Part shown: piece after piece, positions 9,634-16,901 of the stretch | How positions within the stretch are numbered: the stretch's first letter is position 1 | How the letters are laid out: each line of letters begins with the position of its first letter | Source of the DNA: Candidatus Bipolaricaulota bacterium | GTDB lineage: Bacteria > Bipolaricaulota > Bipolaricaulia > RBG-16-55-9 | Length of the DNA stretch: 48,373 nt | Direction: 5' to 3' | Assembly: GCA_026982655.1 (NCBI GenBank) | Contig: JALSGO010000131.1 | Coordinates: 1-48,373, forward strand | Position numbers and translations under genes: made by a program | The notes under the pieces: model-generated | Database searches by the model: none | The model's input: the letters and a program-made list of their open reading frames with translations, nothing else | What the model was told of the DNA's origin: nothing

Positions 9634-10719
9634 CTAGGCTTTGGGCGGCTCGTAGTAGCGGTCGGTGTAGGCCAGGTCGAAGGGGATCTCTTCGGAGATG
9701 TACCCCTTCTGGACCGCCCAGTTGACCACGCTCCGGTACTCCTCGGGGGCCAGCCCTCGGGGAGGCGGGAACTCCGGGATCAAGTAGTCCCGGAGGAAGT
9801 CCTCCGCGCCGGGGGGGAGCTCCTCGCGGGTGAGGCCGGGGAAGAAGAAGGACAGCGCCGCTTCCAGCCCGATCTCGATGACTTCTTCCCGGGGGGTGCT
9901 CTTCAGTCGGTCCACCACGGCCTGCACCCCGGCGTAGAACCTCTCCACCCGCTGGGGGCTCTCCTCGAGGAGCGAGGCCTGAAAGGCGTAGATGCTGGGA
10001 ACCAGCTCTTGACCCTCGAACTCCGAGAGGGGGACCACCGGCGTGCCCTCGGCCTCGGTGATGTACTCCAAGTACGACCCGATCGGCTCCGGGAGCACGG
10101 CGGCCAGAAGGCTCCCCTGCCCCACCAGGGTGGCCAACAGCACCAAGTCCTCGAAGTCGGTGTAGTGGACATCCCCGTCCACGGCCAAGCCCCGACTCGT
10201 CAGCAGCCGGTCGGTTTCGTATTCGATGTCCGTCTCGCGCAGCAGGCCGATCCGGCGGGTGCGTGAGCCGTCCAGCCGTTGCAACAGCGTGTCCAAATCG
10301 CGGATCCCGGAGAAGTAATGGGTCAACAGGGTATAGCGGTGAGGGCCTCCTCCTTCCGCCGCCGCGGAGGCGGTCAGCTCGTACGCGGTGCTGGTGATCT
10401 TCAGGTCCGCTCCTACCGCAAGGAGCTGCAACACGGAGGCAAGGTCCGTGAGGGCCCCGTCCACGCTGCCGGTGAAGAGGGCCAAGTTGCGATCCCGACG
10501 ACTGGCGATCCCGAGGAGCTCCACCCGAAGGCCGTGGGCCTCGAAGATCCCCTGATCCTGGGCGAACGCGATGGGAAAGCTCTCGATCATGGGCGGGAGG
10601 CTCAGCCTCAGGGTGGGGAGGTCCTCTCCCCTCCCCCAAGCGCCTACGGGCCAGAGGGACGCGAGACCGGCGGCTCCGAGAGATCGCAAGAAGTCTCGTC
10701 GCGTTAGGATGACGATCAC
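9634..10719 (-). CDS. ABC substrate-binding protein, NMT1/SsuA/TauA family
   Basis: This periplasmic or lipid-side substrate-binding protein of about 361 aa belongs to the SsuA/TauA/THI5-like group. The N-terminus carries a twin-arginine-like signal (TRRDFLRSLGAAGLASLWP), so the protein is probably exported folded by Tat. The early LRLSLPPMIESFPIAFAQDQGIFEAHGL segment, followed by a SVDGALTDLA stretch, is typical of the family. It is the first gene of the importer operon. Substrate (sulfonate, nitrate, taurine or thiamine precursor) cannot be told from sequence. The start is odd: the only usual in-frame start near the signal peptide is a GTG lying inside the AGGAGG ribosome-binding sequence, right after an in-frame TAG. 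Confidence 0.85.
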   Translation of the reverse strand: MIVILTRRDFLRSLGAAGLASLWPVGAWGRGEDLPTLRLSLPPMIESFPIAFAQDQGIFEAHGLRVELLGIASRRDRNLALFTGSVDGALTDLASVLQLLAVGADLKITSTAYELTASAAAEGGGPHRYTLLTHYFSGIRDLDTLLQRLDGSRTRRIGLLRETDIEYETDRLLTSRGLAVDGDVHYTDFEDLVLLATLVGQGSLLAAVLPEPIGSYLEYITEAEGTPVVPLSEFEGQELVPSIYAFQASLLEESPQRVERFYAGVQAVVDRLKSTPREEVIEIGLEAALSFFFPGLTREELPPGAEDFLRDYLIPEFPPPRGLAPEEYRSVVNWAVQKGYISEEIPFDLAYTDRYYEPPKA

Positions 10720-10738
10720 CTCCTAAAAGATGCGTTCG

Positions 10739-10767
10739 ATTATAGCTCCCCCTAGGGAAGCGATCAA
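10739..10767 (-). promoter_or_regulatory. Promoter of the ABC importer operon
   Basis: On the minus strand TTGATC (10767-10762) and a perfect TATAAT (10744-10739) are 17 bases apart. Predicted transcription start is near 10732, about a dozen bases before the GTG of the binding-protein gene. Confidence 0.75.
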
Positions 10768-10791
10768 TGGGACGCGGCGACGGGGGGGTGC

Positions 10792-10820
10792 TTGTCCTCC
10801 GGCCCCGGGAGCGCTATAAT
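10792..10820 (+). promoter_or_regulatory. Promoter of tRNA-Gly
   Basis: TTGTCC (10792-10797), a 17-base spacer and a perfect TATAAT (10815-10820) lie 20 bases upstream of the mature tRNA 5' end. Confidence 0.8.
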
Positions 10821-10839
10821 CACCCCAGCGGCAGAGCGG

Positions 10840-10914
10840 GCGGGCGTAACTCAGCGGTAGAGTGCCAGCTTCCCAAGCTGGTGGTCGCGGGTTCGAATCC
10901 CGTCGCCCGCTCCA
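10840..10914 (+). tRNA. tRNA-Gly, anticodon CCC
   Basis: A complete cloverleaf. The acceptor stem GCGGGCG pairs with CGCCCGC. The anticodon stem CCAGC/GCTGG closes the loop TTCCCAA with anticodon CCC at 10872-10874. The T arm is GCGGG-TTCGAAT-CCCGT, the discriminator is T, and CCA is encoded (10912-10914). It reads GGG glycine codons, which are common in this GC-rich genome. No direct repeat of its 3' end was seen nearby, so there is no sign of an integrated element. Confidence 0.97.
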
Positions 10915-10953
10915 GCTTTTCTCTGTTGCTTTTCCCAGGGAGCATCGTCGGAT

Positions 10954-10982
10954 TTGCCCTTCTTAGGGGCTCCCCCTACAAT
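10954..10982 (+). promoter_or_regulatory. Promoter of the uracil-DNA glycosylase gene
   Basis: TTGCCC (10954-10959), a 17-base spacer and TACAAT (10977-10982). The predicted start near 10989 is about 7 bases before the ATG at 10996. The ORF-track start at 10954 is the -35 box itself and is therefore unlikely to be a translation start. Confidence 0.65.
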
Positions 10983-10995
10983 ACGGCGATCGGTC

Positions 10996-11628
10996 ATGGT
11001 GGAGATGCGCTCCCTCTTTGAGGAACCGAAGGACGACCTGCGAAAACTCCCTTGGGAAGAGCTCGTCGCCCGCGCGCAGGGCTGCACCCTCTGTCGGCTC
11101 AAGGAGAGCCGCACGAGCGTCGTCTTCGGGGAGGGACCCGTCCCCTGCGACCTGATGTTCATCGGGGAAGCCCCCGGCGAGGTGGAAGATCAAATGGCCC
11201 GCCCCTTCGTGGGCCCGGCGGGCAAGAAGCTCGACGAGATCCTCGCTTCCGTGGGGATCCCCAGAGAAGAGGTCTACATCACGAACACGGTGAAGTGCCG
11301 CCCCCCCAACAACCGCCTGCCCCAGAAGGACGAGATGGAGGCCTGCTGGCCCTATCTGGAAGCCCAGATCCATCGGCTCAAGCCCAAGATCATCGTCACC
11401 TTGGGGAACGCCCCCACCCAGCTTCTTCTCAAGACCCAAGAGGGGATCACCAAGCTGCGCGGGCAGTTCTTCCCCTGGAGGAACGGCATCGAGGTCTTCC
11501 CCATGTTCCACCCCAGCTACCTGTTGAGAAACCCCTCGAAGGCGAAGGGGAGCCCCAAGTACCTCACGTGGCTCGACATCCAGACCGTGAAGGCGAGGCT
11601 CGATGAGCTCCGCGGACGCGCCCAATAG
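10996..11628 (+). CDS. Uracil-DNA glycosylase, family 4 (Fe-S, thermophile type)
   Basis: Removes uracil arising by cytosine deamination from DNA, the first step of base-excision repair. The 210-aa protein has the family 4 pattern: two N-terminal cysteines (CTLC), motif GEAPGEVED with the water-activating region, NTVKCRPP and ACWPYLE supplying the other two Fe-S cysteines, and the HPSYLLRNP DNA-binding loop. The fold matches the TTUDGA group typical of thermophiles and archaea. I chose ATG 10996 rather than the track's 10954 because a promoter lies between them. Its last 26 bases overlap the start of the TPR gene, so the two are probably co-transcribed. Confidence 0.93.
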   Translation: MVEMRSLFEEPKDDLRKLPWEELVARAQGCTLCRLKESRTSVVFGEGPVPCDLMFIGEAPGEVEDQMARPFVGPAGKKLDEILASVGIPREEVYITNTVKCRPPNNRLPQKDEMEACWPYLEAQIHRLKPKIIVTLGNAPTQLLLKTQEGITKLRGQFFPWRNGIEVFPMFHPSYLLRNPSKAKGSPKYLTWLDIQTVKARLDELRGRAQ

Positions 11629-12076
11629 GGAAGCCGAGGTCGAGCGCGCCCTCGAGGCGGCGGAGGCCCTGCGGAAGGAGGGCCGCTACGCCGAGGGGCT
11701 TTCCCTGTTGCGGGAGGCCCTCCGTCGGGACGTCGAAAAGACCCAGAGGGCCCAAATCTACTTCCGCATGGGCAACCTCTACTTCGACGCCGGACGGCTG
11801 GAGGAGGCCGAGCAGGCCTATCGGAACGCGATCTCCCATGATCCGCTGCACATCAACGCCCACCACAACCTGGGGGTCGTCTACCGCCGTCAGGGCCGCA
11901 TCGCGGAATCGCTCAAGATGCGCAAGAAGGCGAACGCCCTGGCGCGAAAGCACCCCGAGCGCCTTCGACTCGCCCCTCACGAGGTCGAGCGGGTCCGTCG
12001 CTTCGCCCGCAACTGGCTCCTCGGCGGCCTGATCGTTCTGGCGCTCCTCCTCTTGCTCCTCTGGACCTTGAGGTAG
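11603..12076 (+). CDS. TPR protein with C-terminal membrane anchor
   Basis: This 157-aa protein has two or three tetratricopeptide repeats (about residues 15-125; YFRMGNLYFDAGRLEEAEQAY and HHNLGVVYRRQGRIAESL are clear helix pairs). A short basic stretch and one C-terminal transmembrane helix (LLGGLIVLALLLLLLW) follow. It would be tail-anchored with the TPR part in the cytoplasm, mediating protein contacts. No enzyme domain is present. The ATG lies inside the 3' end of the uracil-DNA glycosylase gene, in another frame, with GAAGGCGAGG just upstream. Partner proteins are unknown. Confidence 0.8.
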   Translation: MSSADAPNREAEVERALEAAEALRKEGRYAEGLSLLREALRRDVEKTQRAQIYFRMGNLYFDAGRLEEAEQAYRNAISHDPLHINAHHNLGVVYRRQGRIAESLKMRKKANALARKHPERLRLAPHEVERVRRFARNWLLGGLIVLALLLLLLWTLR

Positions 12077-12082
12077 TACACT
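12053..12082 (+). promoter_or_regulatory. Candidate promoter of the beta-propeller gene
   Basis: TTGCTC (12053-12058), an 18-base spacer and TACACT (12077-12082), overlapping the end of the TPR gene. A GGGGAGGG ribosome-binding site precedes the ATG at 12132. Confidence 0.5.
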
Positions 12083-12131
12083 AGGGGATCCTGAAAAGCC
12101 CGAGATCGAAAACAGGGGAGGGTGCACCGCG

Positions 12132-13037
12132 ATGGCTCAACGCGACCTGCTGATCGTCCTCAACAAAGACGAAGACACCGTCTTGTTCCTCGACGTCGAG
12201 TCCGGCGAGACCGTAGAGAAAGTGGCCGTCGGCCACAATCCCCACGAGGTCTGCCTCTCCCCCGACGGGAGGGTCGCCTACGTCTCCAATGCCTTGGGGA
12301 ACAGCGTCTCCGTCCTCGACGTGGAGGCCCGCAGGGAGGTCGAGCGCCTGGAGCACCCGGAGTTCCAATTCCCCCACGACCTCAAGATCACCCCCGACGG
12401 GCGGAAGCTCTACCTGGCGGTGACCTACGCGAACAAGGTGTTCGTCTACGAGCGGCCCTCGCACCGGCTTTTGAAGGTCATCCCCACGGGGCAGCGCCTC
12501 TCGCACATGCTCGCGCCGACCCCCGACTGGACCCGGGTGTACATCCCGAACATCGGCTCCCACACGCTTACGGTGCTCGACACCGCCGCCGACGAGGTGC
12601 GGATGCACATCCCCGTGGGGAGGGGACCGGAGGGCGTGGCCGTCCACCCCTCGGGCGGGTTCCTGTACGTGGCCAACCAGGACGACAACAACCTCTACGT
12701 GCTCAGCACGGACCACCACGGGCTCCTGGCCCGGCACCCCCTGGGGACCTGCCCTGTGCGGATGGTCTTCTCGCCCGATGGGCGCTATGCGTTCGTTCCC
12801 AACCGCGAGTCACACGACCTCTCGGTGATGGACACCCAAAGGCATTGGGAGATCAAGCGCATCCCTGTAGGCCGCTGGCCGGGCGGCGTGGCGTTCGACC
12901 CCGCGGGCCGGAGAGCCTACGTGGCCAACAACAAGACGAACGACATCTCCGTCATCGACGTGGAAGCCCTCAAGGAGATCGGGCGGATCGACGCGGGCAT
13001 CCACCCCGACGGGATCGCGTACCTTGCGGGAGGATAG
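12132..13037 (+). CDS. YVTN-type seven-bladed beta-propeller protein
   Basis: This 301-aa protein is made almost wholly of repeated ~42-residue blades with the YVTN signature (LSPDGRVAYVSNALGNSVSVLDVEARREV; similar VPNRESHDLSVMDTQRHWEI and VANNKTNDISVIDVEALKEI), consistent with seven blades. There is no signal peptide, so it should be cytoplasmic, which is less usual for this family. It lies 59 bases upstream of the formate dehydrogenase-like gene, on the same strand. A scaffold or redox-partner role is guesswork. GGGGAGGG sits 9 bases before the ATG. Confidence 0.82.
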   Translation: MAQRDLLIVLNKDEDTVLFLDVESGETVEKVAVGHNPHEVCLSPDGRVAYVSNALGNSVSVLDVEARREVERLEHPEFQFPHDLKITPDGRKLYLAVTYANKVFVYERPSHRLLKVIPTGQRLSHMLAPTPDWTRVYIPNIGSHTLTVLDTAADEVRMHIPVGRGPEGVAVHPSGGFLYVANQDDNNLYVLSTDHHGLLARHPLGTCPVRMVFSPDGRYAFVPNRESHDLSVMDTQRHWEIKRIPVGRWPGGVAFDPAGRRAYVANNKTNDISVIDVEALKEIGRIDAGIHPDGIAYLAGG

Positions 13038-13096
13038 GGGCTTTCCCCGTCCGTCCCTTGTGCCTGCGAAGGGTTAGCAGCAAAGGAGGGTATAGG

Positions 13097-15190
13097 ATGG
13101 CCAATACGGCGACCCGAACCGTACGGAGCATCTGTCCCTACTGCGGAGTGGGCTGCGGCCTCCTCCTCAAGGCGGAGGACGGACGCCTGGTGGGCTTGAG
13201 CCCCGACCCCGATCATCCCGTAAGCCGGGGGACGCTCTGTCCCAAGGGCGCCACCGCGCACGAGTTCGTCCACCACCCCGATCGCCTCCAAAAGCCCCTC
13301 TTGCGCAGGAAGGGGGAGCTCGTCGAGGTGAGCTGGGACGAGGCGTATGACTACATCGTCCGCGAAGTTCAACGCATCCGGCAAGAACACGGCCCCGACA
13401 GCTTGGCGGTCATCAGCTCCACCCGCTCCACCGTCGAGGAGAACTACTTGGCCCAGAAGTTCGCCCGCGCGGTGCTGGGGACGAACAACGTCGACCAGTG
13501 CCAGCGCATCTGCCACTCGGCGACGGTGACGGGCCTAAGCGCCGTGCTGGGCGCGGGCGCGATGTCCAACGCCGTCCGCGAGTTTCGGGACCCCGGCCCC
13601 CGGGTGTTGATGGTCGTCGGGGCCAACCCCGCGGGCTCACACCCGATCATCTGGTCCGTCTGGATGAAGCCCGCCCTGCGGAACGGCACGAAGCTCGTCG
13701 TGATCGACCCCCGGCGCACCGAGGTCGTCAAGGAAGCCGAACGGATCGGAGCGTTCGTGTTGCACCTGCCCGTCCGCCCCGGCTCCGAGGTCGCGCTCTT
13801 CCACGCCATGGCCCATCACATCCTCGAGAACGGCCTCCACGACGAGCGATACATTCAAGAGCGCTGCGAGAACTTCGAGGCCTTTGCCGAGGCGGTGAAG
13901 CGCTATCCTCCGGAGCGGGTCGAGGCCCTAGTGGGCGTTCCCTCCGCCAAGATCCGCGAGGCGGCCGAACTGTATGCCACCCACAAGCCGGCCAGCATCG
14001 CCTACGGCATCGGGATCACCGAGCACCGCACCGGCGTGGACAACGTCCAAGCGTTGGCCAACTTGGCCCTGATCACGGGGAACCTGGGCGTGCCGAGCGG
14101 GGGCTTAAACGCCCTGCGCGGCCAGAACGACGTCCAAGGGGCCACGGACATGGTCCGCCCGGAGTCGCTCCCCGGCTACCAGCGCTGGGACGATCCCGAG
14201 GCCGTCAAGAAGTTCGAGGAGGCCTGGGGCGTCCCCCTTCCCGTCCCCCAGGGCCCCAGCGAGTTTCTGTTTCTGTACTGCTCCCACATGTGGGACCGGG
14301 CGCTGCAGGGGAAGCTCAAGGGGCTCTACTGCATCGGCGAGGACGTGGCCGTAAGCGAGGGGAACACCCGCAAGGTCGAAGAAGCTCTGCAAAGGCTGGA
14401 GCTGTTGATCGTCCAGGACATCTTCCCCACGCGCACGATGGAGTTCGCCCACGTGGTGCTCCCGGCGGCGTCGTTCGCCGAGAAGGAAGGGACGTTCGTC
14501 AACACGGAGCGTCGGGTTCAGCGCGTTCATAAAGCCATCGAGCCCGTGGGCGAGAGCAAGCCCGACTGGCAAATCCTGTGCGAGCTGGCCCAGCGGCTCG
14601 GGTATCCCATGCGCTACGAGAGCGCCGAGGAGATCTTCGAGGAAATTCGGCGGCTCGTGCCCCTCTACGCCGGGATGACCTACGAGCGCCTCGAACGGGA
14701 GCGGGGGCTCCAGTGGCCCTGCCCCTCGGAGGATCACCCCGGGACGCCCACCCTCCACGTGGGACGTTTCGTCCGCCCGGGCGGGAAGGCGCGTCTTACG
14801 GCCGTGGACTACCGGCCCCCGGCGGAGGAACCCGATGAGGCGTACCCCTTTATCCTCACGACGGGCCGGACGTTTCTGCAGTACAACGCGGGGACGATGT
14901 CGCGACGCACCCGGGCGGGCAAGGCCGAGCCGGAGAACTTCGTCCAGATCAACCCGAAAGACGCCGAGAGGCTGGAGATCCGCAACGGGGATCGCGTTCG
15001 GGTCAAGACGCGCCGCGGGGAGTTGGTGGTCAAGGCCAAAGTGGCGGACATCCGGGAGGGCGTGATCTGGATGCCGCTCCACTATGCGGAGTCGCCCACC
15101 AACGTTCTGACGAACGACGCGATCGATCCCGTCTGCGGAATCACCGAGCTCAAGGCCTGCGCCGCTCGGGTGGAACCCCTCGCCGCGTAG
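13097..15190 (+). CDS. Formate dehydrogenase-like molybdopterin oxidoreductase (Cys form)
   Basis: A 697-aa molybdenum/tungsten bis-MGD enzyme that most resembles the catalytic subunit of formate dehydrogenase (FdhF/FdhA), oxidising formate to CO2 or the reverse. Residues C13, C16, C20 and C48 (CPYCGVGC...LCPKG) bind one [4Fe-4S] cluster. The active-site segment NNVDQCQRICHS places Cys139 where E. coli FdhF has selenocysteine, followed by the conserved His140. The codon is TGC, so no recoding is needed. The molybdopterin dinucleotide-binding domain fills the C-terminal ~120 residues. No Tat signal is seen, so it should be cytoplasmic. No electron-transfer subunit or FdhD chaperone lies alongside. 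The track's 12122 start is spurious; AAGGAGGG precedes ATG 13097. Confidence 0.87.
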   Translation: MANTATRTVRSICPYCGVGCGLLLKAEDGRLVGLSPDPDHPVSRGTLCPKGATAHEFVHHPDRLQKPLLRRKGELVEVSWDEAYDYIVREVQRIRQEHGPDSLAVISSTRSTVEENYLAQKFARAVLGTNNVDQCQRICHSATVTGLSAVLGAGAMSNAVREFRDPGPRVLMVVGANPAGSHPIIWSVWMKPALRNGTKLVVIDPRRTEVVKEAERIGAFVLHLPVRPGSEVALFHAMAHHILENGLHDERYIQERCENFEAFAEAVKRYPPERVEALVGVPSAKIREAAELYATHKPASIAYGIGITEHRTGVDNVQALANLALITGNLGVPSGGLNALRGQNDVQGATDMVRPESLPGYQRWDDPEAVKKFEEAWGVPLPVPQGPSEFLFLYCSHMWDRALQGKLKGLYCIGEDVAVSEGNTRKVEEALQRLELLIVQDIFPTRTMEFAHVVLPAASFAEKEGTFVNTERRVQRVHKAIEPVGESKPDWQILCELAQRLGYPMRYESAEEIFEEIRRLVPLYAGMTYERLERERGLQWPCPSEDHPGTPTLHVGRFVRPGGKARLTAVDYRPPAEEPDEAYPFILTTGRTFLQYNAGTMSRRTRAGKAEPENFVQINPKDAERLEIRNGDRVRVKTRRGELVVKAKVADIREGVIWMPLHYAESPTNVLTNDAIDPVCGITELKACAARVEPLAA

Positions 15191-15228
15191 CGTAGCCCGT
15201 TTCCCCACGCCCACGCGGGTGGTCTCGG

Positions 15229-16578
15229 ATGCGCGAGTTGCCCTTCGCCTTCGAGGAGGAACGGGGGTCGGGACACGAACCCGACGTCGATCCTTCCCTG
15301 CCGGAGGGAAGCCTTCGGGAGGAGCCCGCCGTCTACACCGTATCCCGGCTCAACGCCTCGGTGCGCGAGCTCTTAGAGCTCAACTTCCCTGAGATCTGGG
15401 TCGAGGGGGAGATCTCCAACTTCCGCCGCTACGCCTCGGGACACCTCTACTTCACCCTGAAGGACGAGGGCTCCGAGCTGGAGGCGGTGATGTTCCAGAG
15501 CCGGGCGGCCTATCTCGACTTCCAGCCCGAGGACGGGATGAGCGTGCTCGCCTTGGGGACACTTACCCTCTACGAGCGGCGGGGGAAGTACCAGCTGGAG
15601 GTCCGCCGCCTCAAGCCCGCGGGGCTGGGGAAGCTGCAGCTGGCCTTCGAGCGCCTGAAGGAGAAGCTGCAGGCCGAGGGGCTCTTCTCGGTGGATCACA
15701 AGAGGCCGATCCCCGCCTACCCGGAGCGGATCGGGATCGTGACGTCTCCGGAGGGCGCGGCGATCCGTGATATGCTCTCCATCCTCGCCCGGCGCTATCC
15801 CCTGGTGGAGGTGCGGGTCTTCCCCGTCAAGGTCCAGGGGGAGGGGGCCGCGGAGGAGATCGCCCACGCCATCGGGCTGGCGAATGCGTATCACCTAAGG
15901 GAAGAGCCTCTCGACGTGTTGATCGTGGGCCGCGGCGGGGGCTCTCTGGAAGACCTGTGGGCCTTCAACGAGGAGGTCGTCGCGCGGGCGATCTTCCGCT
16001 CGCAGGTCCCCGTGATCTCCGCCGTCGGCCACGAGGTGGACGTGACGATCGCCGACCTCGTGGCCGACCTGCGGGCCCCGACGCCCTCGGCGGCGGCGGA
16101 GCTGGTGGTCCCCGATCGAGACGAGTTGTTCCGGCGATTGACCGAGCGGGTCCGCCGGTTACGAGACGGTCCGCGCGGCCGCCTGGAAGAGGCGCGGAGG
16201 CGCTGGCAGCTCGCCGTCACCGGCTATGCCCTTCGCCGCCCCCTGCGGACGCTGCGGGATGCCTCCCAATCGCTCGACCACTGGCTGATGCGCGGCATCC
16301 AAGCGCAGTCCGCGCGCATCCAAGCGCTCCACCACCGGCTCGACGCGCTCGCAGGACGCCTGACGGCGACGAACCCCGCCGCGGTGCTGCGCCGCGGGTA
16401 TGCCTACGTCACCGATGCCCATGGCAGGCCCCTTACCGCGGCCGACCGGGTCGAGATCGGACAAACCGTGCACCTCCGCTTGCATCGAGGGCGCTTGCGC
16501 TGCCGGGTCCTCGCGCGGGAGAGCCCTCCATCGAGCGGCGACGAAGACACGGACACATCGAGAGAAAGAGAAGAGTAG
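15229..16578 (+). CDS. xseA: Exodeoxyribonuclease VII large subunit
   Basis: Catalytic subunit of the single-strand-specific exonuclease VII, which acts in recombination and repair. The 449-aa product has an acidic N-terminal extension (~30 residues), then the OB-fold DNA-binding domain starting YTVSRLNASVRELLELNFPEIWVEGEISNF. The nuclease core follows, with PERIGIVTSPEGAAIRDM, VLIVGRGGGSLEDLWAFNEE and PVISAVGHEVDVTIADLVADLRAPTPSAAAE. A helical region and C-terminal GYAYVTD motif end the protein, all normal for XseA. The start is 38 bases after the formate dehydrogenase-like gene, without a strong ribosome-binding site. No xseB is found downstream in this window. Confidence 0.95.
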   Translation: MRELPFAFEEERGSGHEPDVDPSLPEGSLREEPAVYTVSRLNASVRELLELNFPEIWVEGEISNFRRYASGHLYFTLKDEGSELEAVMFQSRAAYLDFQPEDGMSVLALGTLTLYERRGKYQLEVRRLKPAGLGKLQLAFERLKEKLQAEGLFSVDHKRPIPAYPERIGIVTSPEGAAIRDMLSILARRYPLVEVRVFPVKVQGEGAAEEIAHAIGLANAYHLREEPLDVLIVGRGGGSLEDLWAFNEEVVARAIFRSQVPVISAVGHEVDVTIADLVADLRAPTPSAAAELVVPDRDELFRRLTERVRRLRDGPRGRLEEARRRWQLAVTGYALRRPLRTLRDASQSLDHWLMRGIQAQSARIQALHHRLDALAGRLTATNPAAVLRRGYAYVTDAHGRPLTAADRVEIGQTVHLRLHRGRLRCRVLARESPPSSGDEDTDTSREREE

Positions 16579-16621
16579 ACGGGAGCGACGTTCGACGATC
16601 ACCGGACCGGTCACACTCGGC

Positions 16622-16740
16622 GGAGCCCCTTTCCCGAGCAAAAACCCGCAGGAGATACGCCTTAGACAGGAGGTGGGCCTACGGGAAAACTCTTGGAAAG
16701 GGGCCATTCCCGGCGGCGTTCCCCCCAACGCCGCTCTCGA
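16622..16740. other. Structured convergent intergenic region, possible ncRNA
   Basis: The 323-base gap 16579-16901 between convergent xseA and the response-regulator gene has no credible ORF. It contains a perfect 8-bp hairpin (GCGGCGTT-CCCCCC-AACGCCGC, 16713-16734). Segments GCCCCTTTCC (~16625) and GGAAAGGGGC (~16694) could close an ~80-nt domain. On the minus strand, GGGAATGG...CCA...TTCCC competes with CCCGTAGG...CCTGCGGG, which is followed by TTTTTG. This layout suggests a small structured RNA or a complex bidirectional terminator. I recognise no known family with confidence. Confidence 0.3.
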
Positions 16741-16852
16741 ACGCTCGCTCCCGTCGGTGTCCTCCGGCACAGCACCCTTTGACGTTCCATCCGGCCTCAG
16801 TCTAGCACGGCGGGGGGGGTAAGGGAAGGGAGGACACGCGCATTCCGTTTGC

Positions 16853-16890
16853 CCGATTTTCTCGCAAATCGGATTGCGAGATTCTCGCAA
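16853..16890. repeat. Three overlapping inverted repeats (TTCTCGCAA/TTGCGAGA)
   Basis: Within 38 bases there are three mutually exclusive perfect hairpins: CCGATTT-TCTCGC-AAATCGG (16853-16872), TCTCGCAA-ATCGGA-TTGCGAGA (16860-16881) and TTGCGAG-ATT-CTCGCAA (16874-16890). The unit TTCTCGCAA occurs twice directly and once inverted. The element ends 11 bases from the response-regulator stop codon. It could be a switchable 3' terminator, a protein-binding site or a recombination site. No U-tract follows on either strand. Confidence 0.6.
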
Positions 16891-16901
16891 CCGCACGGAC
16901 C

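Noticed and set aside
8012-10639. 875-aa minus-strand ORF as one protein
   Set aside because: Only 8012-8797 codes for the permease. The rest runs out of frame over the ATPase and binding-protein genes.
10840-10995. Integrated element at the tRNA-Gly gene
   Set aside because: No integrase and no repeat of the tRNA 3' end were seen in the window.
13511-13513. Selenocysteine at the formate dehydrogenase active site
   Set aside because: The codon is TGC for cysteine, not TGA.
12122-15190. 1022-aa ORF on the plus strand
   Set aside because: Only the part from 13097 is the molybdoenzyme. The first 325 codons are out-of-frame reading of the beta-propeller gene.
16640-16800. T-box or 6S RNA on the minus strand
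   Set aside because: Segments GACGGGAGCGAG and GAGAGCGGCG...GGAACGCCGC recall T-box stem I, but there is no TGGTACCGCG antiterminator core and no gene follows. 6S structure could not be shown by eye. Kept only as an unassigned structured region.
16860-16881. Xer/dif recombination site
   Set aside because: It has a 6-base centre flanked by ...AA and TT..., like dif, but the arms do not match the usual dif sequence and a third copy is present.
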